Source: Pseudomonadota bacterium
GTDB lineage: Bacteria > Pseudomonadota > Alphaproteobacteria > Rhizobiales > Devosiaceae
Length of the DNA: 8,089 nucleotides
Direction of reading: 5' to 3'
Assembly: GCA_023437755.1 (NCBI GenBank)
Contig: JAEZFJ010000263.1
Span: 1-8,089 of the forward strand
The position numbers were made by a program, and so were the translations under genes. Below the pieces are notes generated by a model. It was given only the letters and a program-made list of their open reading frames with translations, did not search any database and was not told the DNA's origin. The number at the start of each line of letters is the position of its first letter. Position 1 is the stretch's first letter. Positions 1 through 5,642 of this stretch are shown piece by piece.

Positions 1-135
1 TTCGTCGATGTCACGGATCAGCGCGGCCAGTGAAAGGTCCCGTTCTGCCGCCATCGTTTCGAGGGCAGTCCAGAATTCCGGCTCCAGGGCCATGGAGGTG
101 CGGTGCCCGGCGATGGAGAGGGATCGCTTCTCCAT
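1..135 (-). CDS. Ribbon-helix-helix domain protein (5' part only)
   Basis: The first 45 codons are visible; the gene runs off the left edge of the window. Translation from the ATG at 135 gives a protein beginning MEKRSLSIAGHRTSMALEP, followed by EFWTALETMAAERDLSLAAL. This is the pattern of the small RHH_4-type ribbon-helix-helix family of alphaproteobacteria: a short beta strand with the 'SLSIAGHRTS' signature, then a helix with 'LEPEFW'. Such folds usually bind DNA as dimers, but the target is unknown. The start lies 10 nt past the sspB stop codon, so the two genes are probably co-transcribed. No strong Shine-Dalgarno sequence is visible, which fits translational coupling to sspB. The pairing with sspB is, from memory, common in Hyphomicrobiales. 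Family assignment is fairly sure; function is not known. Confidence 0.82.
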   Translation of the reverse strand, partial: MEKRSLSIAGHRTSMALEPEFWTALETMAAERDLSLAALIRDIDE

Positions 136-145
136 CCGCAGTGCG

Positions 146-616
146 TCAGGGCTTCTTGCGGAAAGCGTCGAGGCTGACGACCTTTTCGCCCTCGGCGACC
201 TGCGCTTCGGTCTCGACGCCAGCGTCAGCCGCCTCTTCCTCGCCGGCCGCGGCCGGCGCGGTGGCCGGATCGAACTGCAGGCCGAACTGCACCGAGGGGT
301 CGAAGAAACCCTTGATGGCTGCAAACGGGATTACAAGGATCTCGGGCTGGCCGTCGAAGCTCAGCCCGACCTCGAAGCCGGTCTCGGTGACCTTGAGGTC
401 CCAGTACTGGTTCTGGATGACGATGGTCATTTCCTTGTCGTACTGGCCGAGCAGCTTTTCGCTCAGGCGCACGCCGGGGGCGCGGGTGACGAAGGAGATG
501 AAAAAATGATGGTCGCCGGGCAGCCCGGTCTTGGCAACCTCTGCCAGCACCTTGCGTACGACGCCGCGGAGCGCTTCCTGGGCAAGAATGTCATAACGCA
601 GGTGATCTTCGGCCAT
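146..616 (-). CDS. sspB: SspB family ClpXP protease adaptor
   Basis: The 156-residue protein begins MAEDHLRYDILAQEALRGVV and resembles alphaproteobacterial SspB. SspB is a dimeric adaptor that binds the ssrA (tmRNA) tag on proteins from stalled ribosomes and tethers them to ClpX for degradation by ClpXP. The folded substrate-binding domain spans roughly residues 5-118, with characteristic segments such as GDHHFFISFVT (34-44) and the IVIQNQYWDL stretch (65-74). An acidic, Ala-rich flexible linker follows (about 119-145). The protein ends in VVSLDAFRKKP (146-156), the expected ClpX-docking tail. I chose the ATG at 616 because GAGG lies 6 nt upstream; an in-frame TTG at 622 would abut that site. 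The tmRNA gene lies just upstream on the same strand. Identification is confident. Confidence 0.95.
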   Translation of the reverse strand: MAEDHLRYDILAQEALRGVVRKVLAEVAKTGLPGDHHFFISFVTRAPGVRLSEKLLGQYDKEMTIVIQNQYWDLKVTETGFEVGLSFDGQPEILVIPFAAIKGFFDPSVQFGLQFDPATAPAAAGEEEAADAGVETEAQVAEGEKVVSLDAFRKKP

Positions 617-622
617 CGGCAA

Positions 623-626
623 CCTC
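623..626 (-). promoter_or_regulatory. Ribosome binding site of sspB
   Basis: GAGG on the minus strand lies 6 nt before the ATG at 616. It decides between that ATG and the TTG two codons upstream at 622, which would be too close to be used. Confidence 0.6.
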
Positions 627-661
627 GATTGGAACGCAGCGGAGGGCGAATCCGCCCGGCC

Positions 662-691
662 ATATCAGCCCCAGCACTCAAAGGATTTCAA
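662..691 (-). promoter_or_regulatory. Possible sspB promoter
   Basis: On the minus strand TTGAAA (691-686) and TGATAT (667-662) are separated by 18 nt. They resemble sigma-70 -35 and -10 boxes between the tmRNA gene and sspB. A start near 655 would leave a short leader of about 40 nt. The match is moderate, and sspB could also be reached by read-through from the tmRNA promoter. Confidence 0.4.
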
Positions 692-810
692 GCGGAAAGG
701 CCGTGAGGAAGGGAAACGCGGAAGTGCAGGCTTCTGTTGCCAGGTGCCTGCGAACCCCGCCTGTCACCCGGCTAGGGGTGGAGGACTTAATTTCCCAGTG
801 CTAGCACCGC

Positions 811-852
811 TTACGCGGCGAGAGCGACCGGAGCCTTATGGTTGTCATTTGC
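811..852 (-). other. tmRNA degradation-tag reading frame
   Basis: The resume codon GCA at 852-850 opens a 13-codon frame encoding ANDNHKAPVALAA and ending in TAA (813-811). Together with the alanine carried by tmRNA itself, the added tag would be AANDNHKAPVALAA. The AANDN start matches the region SspB proteins bind, and the LAA end matches the terminal residues ClpX recognises. The sequence before the resume codon, ending ATAGTTG, resembles other alphaproteobacterial tmRNAs. The middle, HKAPVAL, differs from the YAEARLAV type I recall for rhizobial tags. Confidence 0.93.
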
Positions 853-937
853 AACTATAAGTTTCGGACCGATAACGGTGGTACCTCACCGAGCAAAAGC
901 AAACCCTTTACGCCCTTGTCGATCCTATTTCGCCCCC

Positions 938-961
938 GAAAGTCCCGCCGCGACGGGTATT
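938..961 (-). other. Intervening segment of pre-tmRNA
   Basis: These 24 nt join the CCA end of the acceptor piece to the first G of the coding piece. They can fold into a small hairpin (CCCG at 957-954 with CGGG at 947-944). In permuted tmRNAs this loop is cut out to give the two-piece molecule. The boundaries come from acceptor-stem pairing and the encoded CCA, so they are precise on the sequence but not experimentally shown. Confidence 0.8.
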
Positions 962-1045
962 TGGTGGAGGCGCCGGGTACTGCCCCCGGGTCCAATGGGT
1001 TTATTACGATAGCCGTTTATTGCCATAGCCCTTACGGGCAACCCC

Positions 1046-1074
1046 TATATAGGCAAGCCCTGTCCCGGATGCAA
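1046..1074 (-). promoter_or_regulatory. tmRNA promoter
   Basis: On the minus strand TTGCAT (1074-1069) and TATATA (1051-1046) are spaced by exactly 17 nt. This is a sigma-70-type promoter, with transcription expected to start near 1039. The sequence CTTGCCTATATAGG around the -10 box (1057-1044) recurs exactly in front of hflK. Position and spacing fit strong expression of a stable RNA. Confidence 0.72.
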
Positions 1075-1148
1075 ACGCTCCACATCACATTGAGGGCGGA
1101 TTAACTCCGAATCGGCACCATCCCCCCTCTATCGGAAGAGGGTTGGAC

Positions 1149-1679
1149 ATGGCGGTACGGGGACGAGCTATTCGCACCAGATCGAGGCGGCGGAGCTGGC
1201 TCGACGCGCTGCCGTTGCTGCCGTTCACCCTCTTGGCGATCGGGCTTGGAGGCGGCGGCATGATGGTGCTGCGCGAGAGCGGGCTCGCTGACTGGCTGCT
1301 GGGTCCCTCCGCCACGACATCGTCGACAATGGTGTCGCACAGCTTTCCGGTTTGCGCCGGTGGCGCCCGCATCACCTGCGTCGTCGACGGCGACACCTTC
1401 TGGCTCGATGGCGTCAAGATCCGCATCGCCGACATCAATACGCCGGAAACAAGCCAGCCGCAATGCGCGGCCGAGGCGGCTCTGGGCCGGCGGGCGACCG
1501 GCCGGCTGGCCCAATTGTTGAGCGACGGGCCCTTCACGCTCGAGCCCGCCGATCGCGACGAAGACCGCTATGGCCGCAAGCTCCGCATTGCCATGCGCGA
1601 CGGGCAGTCTGTCGGCGGCATGCTGGTGGGTGAGGGGCTCGCGCACGCATGGCGGGGCCGCATGGAGAGCTGGTGCTAG
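1149..1679 (+). CDS. Membrane-anchored thermonuclease-family (SNase-like) protein
   Basis: The 176-residue protein has an Arg-rich N-terminus (residues 4-15), one membrane segment (about 18-41) and a staphylococcal-nuclease-like domain (about 69-172). Enzymes of this family cut DNA or RNA using calcium; the orientation here suggests a periplasmic domain. Visible landmarks are DGDT (80-83 with the preceding V), IRIADINTPE (91-100) and DRYGRKL (139-145). They supply equivalents of the nuclease residues Asp21 (D82), Arg35 (R92), Glu43 (E100) and Arg87 (R143). The position of the calcium ligand Asp40 appears to be Asn97, which may weaken metal binding. AGAGG lies 7 nt before the ATG at 1149; an in-frame TTG at 1143 is less likely. 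The gene stands alone, and its stop lies directly against the convergent small gene that follows. Whether it is active is uncertain. Confidence 0.85.
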   Translation: MAVRGRAIRTRSRRRSWLDALPLLPFTLLAIGLGGGGMMVLRESGLADWLLGPSATTSSTMVSHSFPVCAGGARITCVVDGDTFWLDGVKIRIADINTPETSQPQCAAEAALGRRATGRLAQLLSDGPFTLEPADRDEDRYGRKLRIAMRDGQSVGGMLVGEGLAHAWRGRMESWC

Positions 1680-1680
1680 C

Positions 1681-1920
1681 TCAGCCGTTCCACTTCATGC
1701 CCATGTAGACTCCGCCGGCCTCCAGCTCCTCCAGCATCTGGTTGAGGTGCTTCTGCTTGGTCTCCTCGCGCTTCACCTTGTTGATCCACAGCAGGTAGTC
1801 ATTGCGCTGGTAGGGCGGTCGCGCCTCGTAACTGTCCATCAGCCCCCGGATCTCCAGCGCCTCGCGCACGAACTCAGGCATCGGCTCGCGCGGGCGGAGC
1901 GGACGCAGGCGTGGGCTCAC
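1681..1920 (-). CDS. YdeI/OmpD-associated (OmdA) domain small protein
   Basis: The 79-residue protein contains the short C-terminal domain of the YdeI/OmdA family: MPEFVREALE (14-23), the RPPYQRNDYLLWI block (34-46) and KHLNQMLEELEAGG (57-70), ending with YMGMKW. Stand-alone versions about this size occur in alphaproteobacteria. Family members have been linked by name to bacteriocin resistance and OmpD in enterobacteria, but the biochemical role is unclear. The start is a GTG at 1920 forming a GTGA overlap with the stop of the upstream RidA-family gene, with AGGTGG 7 nt before it. An ATG at 1881 (residue 14) is the alternative. The overlap implies translational coupling. Domain assignment is good; function is unknown. 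Confidence 0.78.
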   Translation of the reverse strand: MSPRLRPLRPREPMPEFVREALEIRGLMDSYEARPPYQRNDYLLWINKVKREETKQKHLNQMLEELEAGGVYMGMKWNG

Positions 1921-2315
1921 GGCAGCACCACCTGCGCTTCGATCTCGATCAGGTAGTCCGGATGCGCGAGCCCTGCGACGAACAACGCCGTCACCGTCGG
2001 CGGGTTGGGCCGTTGACCCCAGACCTTCATCCAGGCGGCAAAGCCCGCCCGCAGGTCGACCCCGTGCTGGATGATCAGCGTGACCTTCACCAAGTCTTCG
2101 ATCCGGCCACCCGCGGCGTCGATCACCATGACCAGGTTGGCAAGCGCCTGTTCCGTCTGCCGGCCGATGTCGCCCTTACCGACGATCTCACCGTCCGAGT
2201 TGACGGCATTCTGCCCGCCCACCAGCAGCATGCGCGCGCCGGCGGGGATGATGATGCCCTGCGAGAAGGCAGGGTTGCGGTGCATGCCTTCGGGGTTGAG
2301 ATACTCGATCTGCAT
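1917..2315 (-). CDS. RidA (YjgF/YER057c/UK114) family protein
   Basis: The 132-residue protein, beginning MQIEYLNPEGMHRNPAFSQG, has the typical length and fold pattern of the trimeric RidA superfamily. True RidA hydrolyses reactive enamine/imine intermediates made by PLP enzymes. Landmarks are the LLVGGQNAV strand (30-38), the central helix TEQALANLVMVIDAAGG (54-70), DLVKVTLII (74-82) and the terminal IEIEAQVVLP with the conserved glutamate. The arginine normally found in the 'PARSxV' motif (Arg105 of RidA) appears to be replaced: the segment reads RPNPPTVTALFVAGL. That loss suggests one of the Rid subfamilies lacking imine deaminase activity, so I give no gene symbol. The start ATG at 2315 is fixed by AGGAG 6-7 nt upstream. 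It heads a two-gene unit with the OmdA-domain gene and is divergent from thyA. Confidence 0.88.
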   Translation of the reverse strand: MQIEYLNPEGMHRNPAFSQGIIIPAGARMLLVGGQNAVNSDGEIVGKGDIGRQTEQALANLVMVIDAAGGRIEDLVKVTLIIQHGVDLRAGFAAWMKVWGQRPNPPTVTALFVAGLAHPDYLIEIEAQVVLP

Positions 2316-2321
2316 CGGCTT

Positions 2322-2326
2322 CTCCT
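2322..2326 (-). promoter_or_regulatory. Ribosome binding site of the RidA-family gene
   Basis: AGGAG on the minus strand stands 6 nt before the ATG at 2315. It rules out the longer open frame that extends upstream to 2429, whose extra 38 residues have no family resemblance. Confidence 0.7.
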
Positions 2327-2464
2327 GTCGTTGCCGTAGGCTAGCACCTGGCTGCTGACAGCGCATGGCACCTGCTTCGGCGGTATTAGAGTACCAGACG
2401 GATGCTGTGTGTGACTGTGCCCGCTGCATCGAAGCGGGGCGCCGAATCGGAGTACCATCGCCAC

Positions 2465-3259
2465 ATGCAGCAATATCTCCAGCTTCTGTCCGACATCCTC
2501 GAGCGCGGCGTCGACAAGTCCGATCGCACCGGCACCGGCACGCGTTCGCTGTTCGGGTATCAGATGCGCTTTGATCTCAGCGACGGCTTCCCGCTGGTCA
2601 CCACCAAGAAGCTGCACCTCAAGTCGATCGTTTACGAGCTGCTCTGGTTCCTGCGCGGCGACACCAATGTGCGCTGGCTGCAGGAGCGTGGCGTCAAGAT
2701 CTGGGACGAGTGGGCCGACGAGAACGGCGACCTCGGGCCGGTCTACGGGTCGCAATGGCGCAGTTGGCCCACACCGGACGGCCAGCACATCGACCAGATC
2801 ACCAATGTGATCGAGTCCATCCGCACCAAGCCGGACTCGCGCCGCCACATCGTTTCCGCCTGGAACCCCGCGGAAGTGGACGAGATGGCGCTACCGCCCT
2901 GCCATTGCCTGTTCCAGTTCTATGTCGCCAACGGCAAGCTGAGTTGCCAGCTCTATCAGCGCTCTGCCGACACCTTCCTCGGCGTACCGTTCAACATCGC
3001 CTCCTACGCCCTGCTGACACACATGATGGCGCAGGTCACCGGCCTGGGGGTCGGGGACTTCGTGCACACCTTCGGCGATGTTCACCTCTATTGCAACCAC
3101 TTCGAACAGGCCCGGCTCCAGCTTTCCCGCGAGCCGCGGCCGCTGCCGAAGCTGGCGATGAACCCGAAGGTGAAGCGGCTCGAGGACTTCACCTTCGAAG
3201 ACTTCACCTTCGAGGGCTATGATCCGCACCCGCACATCAAGGGCGCGGTGGCGGTATGA
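2465..3259 (+). CDS. thyA: Thymidylate synthase
   Basis: The 264-residue protein has the same length as E. coli ThyA and aligns to it residue for residue at the key sites. It methylates dUMP to dTMP with 5,10-methylenetetrahydrofolate, releasing dihydrofolate. Visible landmarks are Arg21 in DRTGTGT, Glu58 and Trp80, the phosphate-binding pair Arg126-Arg127, the catalytic Cys146 in [10 protein letters not shown], Arg166-Ser167-Ala168-Asp169, Asn177 in GVPFN, and His207/Tyr209 in DVHLY. The C-terminus ends in a hydrophobic AVAV like the E. coli tail that closes the active site. The ATG at 2465 matches the family start; GGAG lies 12 nt upstream, a rather long spacing. An open frame continues upstream to 2402 but adds unrelated residues. 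The stop overlaps the next start by 4 nt. The cytosolic product supplies dihydrofolate to FolA in the same operon. Confidence 0.98.
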   Translation: MQQYLQLLSDILERGVDKSDRTGTGTRSLFGYQMRFDLSDGFPLVTTKKLHLKSIVYELLWFLRGDTNVRWLQERGVKIWDEWADENGDLGPVYGSQWRSWPTPDGQHIDQITNVIESIRTKPDSRRHIVSAWNPAEVDEMALPPCHCLFQFYVANGKLSCQLYQRSADTFLGVPFNIASYALLTHMMAQVTGLGVGDFVHTFGDVHLYCNHFEQARLQLSREPRPLPKLAMNPKVKRLEDFTFEDFTFEGYDPHPHIKGAVAV

Positions 3260-3585
3260 GCCGAACCCTCGGCGACCTCAGCACCCTGGTTTCGAGAGTC
3301 TCCGACGGCTATGCCGCCAAGTTCGCCATTCAGAGGAACCCTGACTGGTACGTGCTGAAGCTCCAGGAAGAGGTGGGTGAGCTTGTGGCCGAGTACCTGC
3401 GCGTCACCCAGCGCGGGCGGCGCCACGATGCCTCGGCAGCCGAGATCGAGCGGGCGCTCGCCGACGAAGCGGCAGACGTTCTTGCGACGGTGCTGTTGTT
3501 CGCCCGCCAGCGTGGGATCGACCTCGAGGCCGCGCTTGATCGCAAATGGTTCCCCTATCTTCCGCCCGAGGACGCAAACGGCTAA
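3256..3585 (+). CDS. MazG-like nucleotide pyrophosphohydrolase
   Basis: The 109-residue, mostly helical protein carries the all-alpha NTP-pyrophosphohydrolase signature. It has EExxE at Glu38-Glu39-Val-Gly-Glu42 and ExxD at Glu71-Ala-Ala-Asp74, followed by [17 protein letters not shown] (75-91) and RKWFPYL (96-102). Such enzymes use Mg2+ to split (d)NTPs to NMPs and pyrophosphate, often to cleanse the nucleotide pool. Its length fits the single-domain MazG-like/dCTPase-type group rather than full MazG. The start ATG forms an ATGA overlap with the thyA stop, so translation is coupled and expression should track ThyA. That context makes a deoxynucleotide such as a dUTP- or dCTP-like substrate attractive, but the sequence does not settle it. 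A histidine-pathway phosphoribosyl-ATP pyrophosphatase (HisE) is a less likely alternative. Confidence 0.85.
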   Translation: MSRTLGDLSTLVSRVSDGYAAKFAIQRNPDWYVLKLQEEVGELVAEYLRVTQRGRRHDASAAEIERALADEAADVLATVLLFARQRGIDLEAALDRKWFPYLPPEDANG

Positions 3586-3605
3586 CACTGCGCTGCTGTT
3601 TTCGC

Positions 3606-3610
3606 GGAGG
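3606..3610 (+). promoter_or_regulatory. Ribosome binding site of the DUF4424 gene
   Basis: GGAGG stands 5 nt before the ATG at 3616. It is the strongest Shine-Dalgarno in this operon and suggests efficient independent initiation. Confidence 0.65.
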
Positions 3611-3615
3611 ATAAC

Positions 3616-4626
3616 ATGCACAAGCTCGCCGTCGGAGGGATGCTGTCCTTCCTCTTCGCCATGCCGATCCTGGCCAACGATACCTCCGCCGTGCTGACCA
3701 CGGGCGGGCTCGAATTCGTCAGCAATGGCGAGATCGCCATGGCGAGCGAGGATCTGTACATCTCCAAGAACGAAATCCGGGTCACCTACGAGTTCCGCAA
3801 CGACAGCGACGAGGACGTGACGTTGCTGGTTGCCTTCCCGATGCCGGACATCGTGCCGGACCATTTCTCCCCGGTGGCCTTCCCGGAAGGGCCGGCCGAG
3901 AACCTGTTCGAGTTCGAGACGCGTTTCGAGGGTGAGCCGGTCGAGGCCACGCTGCACGAATACGCCTTCGCCGCCGGCGTGGATCGCACCAAGCTGCTGC
4001 GCCAGCTCGGCATTCCGCTGGTGCCGATCCACCAGGAGGCCATCGATGCCGTGGATGCCATCGAAGGGGAAACCCTCGAGACCCTGCTGCATCTAGGCCT
4101 TGCCATTCCGGATGAGTTCGACGCCGGGGAGGGCTGGGAAAAACACCACTGGCCGAACTGGACCTACCGTGCCACCTACACCTGGGAAGCAACTTTCCCC
4201 GCCGGTGAGACCGTGACGGTGGAACATCGCTACAAGCCGAGCGTCGGCGGCACCACCGGCGTGACCCTGCTCTATGAGCCGTTCGACGACGGCTACGATC
4301 CCGCGGCCGAGTACCGGCAGAAATACTGCACCGATGACGCCTTCGTCGCGGCGGTGCGCAAGACGCTGACCAACCCGGACGAGCCGTGGTCGGCACCATT
4401 CTTCGAAAGCTGGATCAGCTACATCCTGACCACCGGTGGCAACTGGGCCGGCGGCGGCATCGGGAAGTTCCGCCTCGTGGTGGACAAGGGCAACCCTGCC
4501 AACCTCGTGTCCTTCTGCGGCGAGGACGTGAAGAAGATCGGGCCGACCACCTTCGAGATGGTGAAGGAGAACTTCTGGCCGCAGGAAGAGCTCAACGTCC
4601 TGATCCTCGACCGCAACGACCTGTAG
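3616..4626 (+). CDS. Secreted DUF4424-family protein
   Basis: The 336-residue protein starts with a Sec-type signal peptide: MHK, a hydrophobic core over about residues 5-19, and probable cleavage after ILA (20). The mature part opens with NDTSAVLTTGGLEFV and a beta-rich segment (LYISKNEIRVTYEFRNDS, 47-64), then LVAFPMPDI (71-79). This matches the DUF4424 family of uncharacterised exported proteins. Two cysteines in the mature part (238 and 301) could form a disulfide. No C-terminal membrane anchor is visible. It sits 30 nt after the MazG-like gene and 15 nt before the acetyltransferase gene, inside an otherwise nucleotide/folate operon with no obvious link to that pathway. Function is unknown; periplasmic location is inferred from the signal peptide. 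Confidence 0.85.
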   Translation: MHKLAVGGMLSFLFAMPILANDTSAVLTTGGLEFVSNGEIAMASEDLYISKNEIRVTYEFRNDSDEDVTLLVAFPMPDIVPDHFSPVAFPEGPAENLFEFETRFEGEPVEATLHEYAFAAGVDRTKLLRQLGIPLVPIHQEAIDAVDAIEGETLETLLHLGLAIPDEFDAGEGWEKHHWPNWTYRATYTWEATFPAGETVTVEHRYKPSVGGTTGVTLLYEPFDDGYDPAAEYRQKYCTDDAFVAAVRKTLTNPDEPWSAPFFESWISYILTTGGNWAGGGIGKFRLVVDKGNPANLVSFCGEDVKKIGPTTFEMVKENFWPQEELNVLILDRNDL

Positions 4627-4641
4627 GATCACGCCCCACGC

Positions 4642-5121
4642 ATGACCCTGACCATCCGCCCCGCTGTTCGCGCGGACGCCGCCACCATCCTCCGGTTCAT
4701 TCGTGAGCTTGCCGCCTATGAGAAGCTCGAGCACGAGGTGAAGGCGACCGAAGCCGACCTCGCACGCGATCTGTTTGGCGACGGCCCACGGGTGTTCGCC
4801 GAGATCGCGGAGTGGAACGGCCAGCCGGTTGGTTTCACCCTCTGGTTCTACACCTATTCCACTTTCCAGGGCCGCCATGGCATCTGGCTCGAAGACCTTT
4901 ATGTCGATCCCGCCATGCGCGGCAAAGGCATTGGCAAGGCGCTCCTGGTCAACCTGGCGCAGCGCTGTGTACGCGAGGGGCTGGGACGCTTCGAGTGGTG
5001 GGTGCTCGACTGGAACGAGCCGTCGATCGAGTTCTACAAGAGCCAGGGCGGCGTCATGCAGGACGAATGGACCAAGGTGCGCGTCGACGGGGAGGCGCTC
5101 CAGCGCCTGGGGGCGCCATGA
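4642..5121 (+). CDS. GNAT family N-acetyltransferase (SSAT/thialysine acetyltransferase-like)
   Basis: The 159-residue protein has a single GNAT domain. It shows the N-terminal IRPAVRADAATILRFIRELA (5-24), YEKLEHEV (26-33), the FYTYSTFQGRHGIWLEDLYV stretch (69-88), the acetyl-CoA loop RGKGIGKALL (93-102) and WVLDWNEPSIEFYKSQG (120-136). The layout resembles the diamine/thialysine N-acetyltransferase branch, including Tyr132 at the position of the usual general acid. The expected reaction is acetyl transfer from acetyl-CoA to an amine; polyamine or lysine-analogue substrates are guesses from resemblance. The ATG has no strong Shine-Dalgarno and lies 15 nt after the previous stop. Its TGA overlaps the folA ATG by 4 nt, so the two are translationally coupled. 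Confidence 0.9.
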   Translation: MTLTIRPAVRADAATILRFIRELAAYEKLEHEVKATEADLARDLFGDGPRVFAEIAEWNGQPVGFTLWFYTYSTFQGRHGIWLEDLYVDPAMRGKGIGKALLVNLAQRCVREGLGRFEWWVLDWNEPSIEFYKSQGGVMQDEWTKVRVDGEALQRLGAP

Positions 5122-5642
5122 CCGCCAGCATCGCCATGATCGCCGCCGTCGCCCGCAACGGGGTCATCGGCAACGACCAGACCATTCCCTGGCGCATCCC
5201 GTCGGACTTCGCCTTCTTCAAGCGCACCACCATGGGCAAGCCGATGGTGATGGGCCGCAAGCAGTTTGAAACCGTCGGCAAGCCGCTGCCGGGCCGCACC
5301 AACATCATTGTGACCGCCGATCGGGACTTCAGGGCCGAGGGCACGGTCGTGGTCCAGGGCCTCGACGATGCATTACGAGTCGCCGGCGAGATCGCGTCCC
5401 GGGATGGCGTGGACGAGATCATGATCATCGGCGGCGGCACCATCTATGAGCAGCTCATGCCCCGGGCCGACCGGCTCTACATCAGCCATGTCGATCTTGC
5501 GCCTGAGGGGAATGTGCATTTCCCGGCGATCGATCCCGCGGAGTGGGACGTTGTCGCCGAGCCCGAGGTCATGGCCGATCCGCGCGACGCCGCGCCCTAC
5601 CGCGTCAAAGTGTATGAGCGACGGCTCCGGTCCGCGCATTGA
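5118..5642 (+). CDS. folA: Dihydrofolate reductase
   Basis: The 174-residue protein reduces dihydrofolate to tetrahydrofolate with NADPH, regenerating the cofactor that ThyA oxidises. Family landmarks are VARNGVIGNDQTIPWRIPSD (11-30), with Trp25 and Asp30 as equivalents of E. coli Trp22 and the proton-relay Asp27. Others are KPMVMGRKQFETVGKPLPGR (41-60), with Arg60 as the equivalent of Arg57, and IIGGGTIYEQLM (103-114), which includes the glycine pair at the NADPH site. LYISHVD (120-126) has Ser123 where E. coli has Thr113. It is somewhat longer than the 159-residue E. coli enzyme, mainly at the C-terminus. The ATG at 5118 overlaps the stop of the acetyltransferase gene; the frame is open further upstream, but that part is not DHFR-like. 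An hflK promoter overlaps its stop codon. Trimethoprim would be the expected inhibitor class. Confidence 0.97.
   Translation: MTASIAMIAAVARNGVIGNDQTIPWRIPSDFAFFKRTTMGKPMVMGRKQFETVGKPLPGRTNIIVTADRDFRAEGTVVVQGLDDALRVAGEIASRDGVDEIMIIGGGTIYEQLMPRADRLYISHVDLAPEGNVHFPAIDPAEWDVVAEPEVMADPRDAAPYRVKVYERRLRSAH

Larger units (their letters stand above)
724..1039 (-). ncRNA. ssrA: Two-piece (circularly permuted) tmRNA
   Basis: This is a transfer-messenger RNA gene in the permuted alphaproteobacterial arrangement: acceptor piece first, then a removed spacer, then the coding piece. The acceptor piece ends in CCTCCACCA with its 3' A at 962. The coding piece starts GGGGGCG at 937. These pair as a 7-bp acceptor stem (937-931 with 966-972) that includes a G3-U70 pair, the identity signal for alanyl-tRNA synthetase. 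A T-arm lies at 989-973. GGGTTT (906-901) pairs with AAACCC (1002-997) as the long tmRNA helix P2. A pseudoknot-like hairpin (891-887/880-876) precedes the resume codon. The tag ORF ANDNHKAPVALAA then a TAA stop lies at 852-811. Downstream are a GTGCTAGCAC palindrome (807-798), a CACCC/GGGTG pseudoknot candidate and a long hairpin (751-726). The 5' end is inferred from the promoter, and the 3' end near 724 is approximate. Confidence 0.95.

Noticed and set aside
8..706. A 232-residue plus-strand open frame covering the sspB region
   Set aside because: It is the antisense shadow of sspB and the RHH gene, which have clear family matches on the minus strand. High GC content keeps the opposite strand open.
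726..751. Hairpin GCAGGC/GCCTGC as a rho-independent terminator of the tmRNA gene
   Set aside because: The stem is good, but no T-run follows it on the minus strand. It more likely belongs to the 3' structure of the tmRNA coding piece.
838..1104. An 88-residue plus-strand open frame
   Set aside because: It lies antisense to the tmRNA gene, whose structure and tag explain the sequence fully.
1101..1646. Long minus-strand open frames opposite the thermonuclease gene
   Set aside because: They are low-complexity Arg/Ala/Pro shadows without family resemblance. The plus-strand frame has a domain match and a ribosome binding site.
2316..2464. A promoter or operator in the divergent gap between the RidA-family gene and thyA
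   Set aside because: I found no pair of -35/-10 boxes with acceptable spacing on either strand. An 8-nt repeat GAGTACCA (2389-2396 and 2450-2457) is too short to call an operator. Promoters must exist here but cannot be placed by eye.
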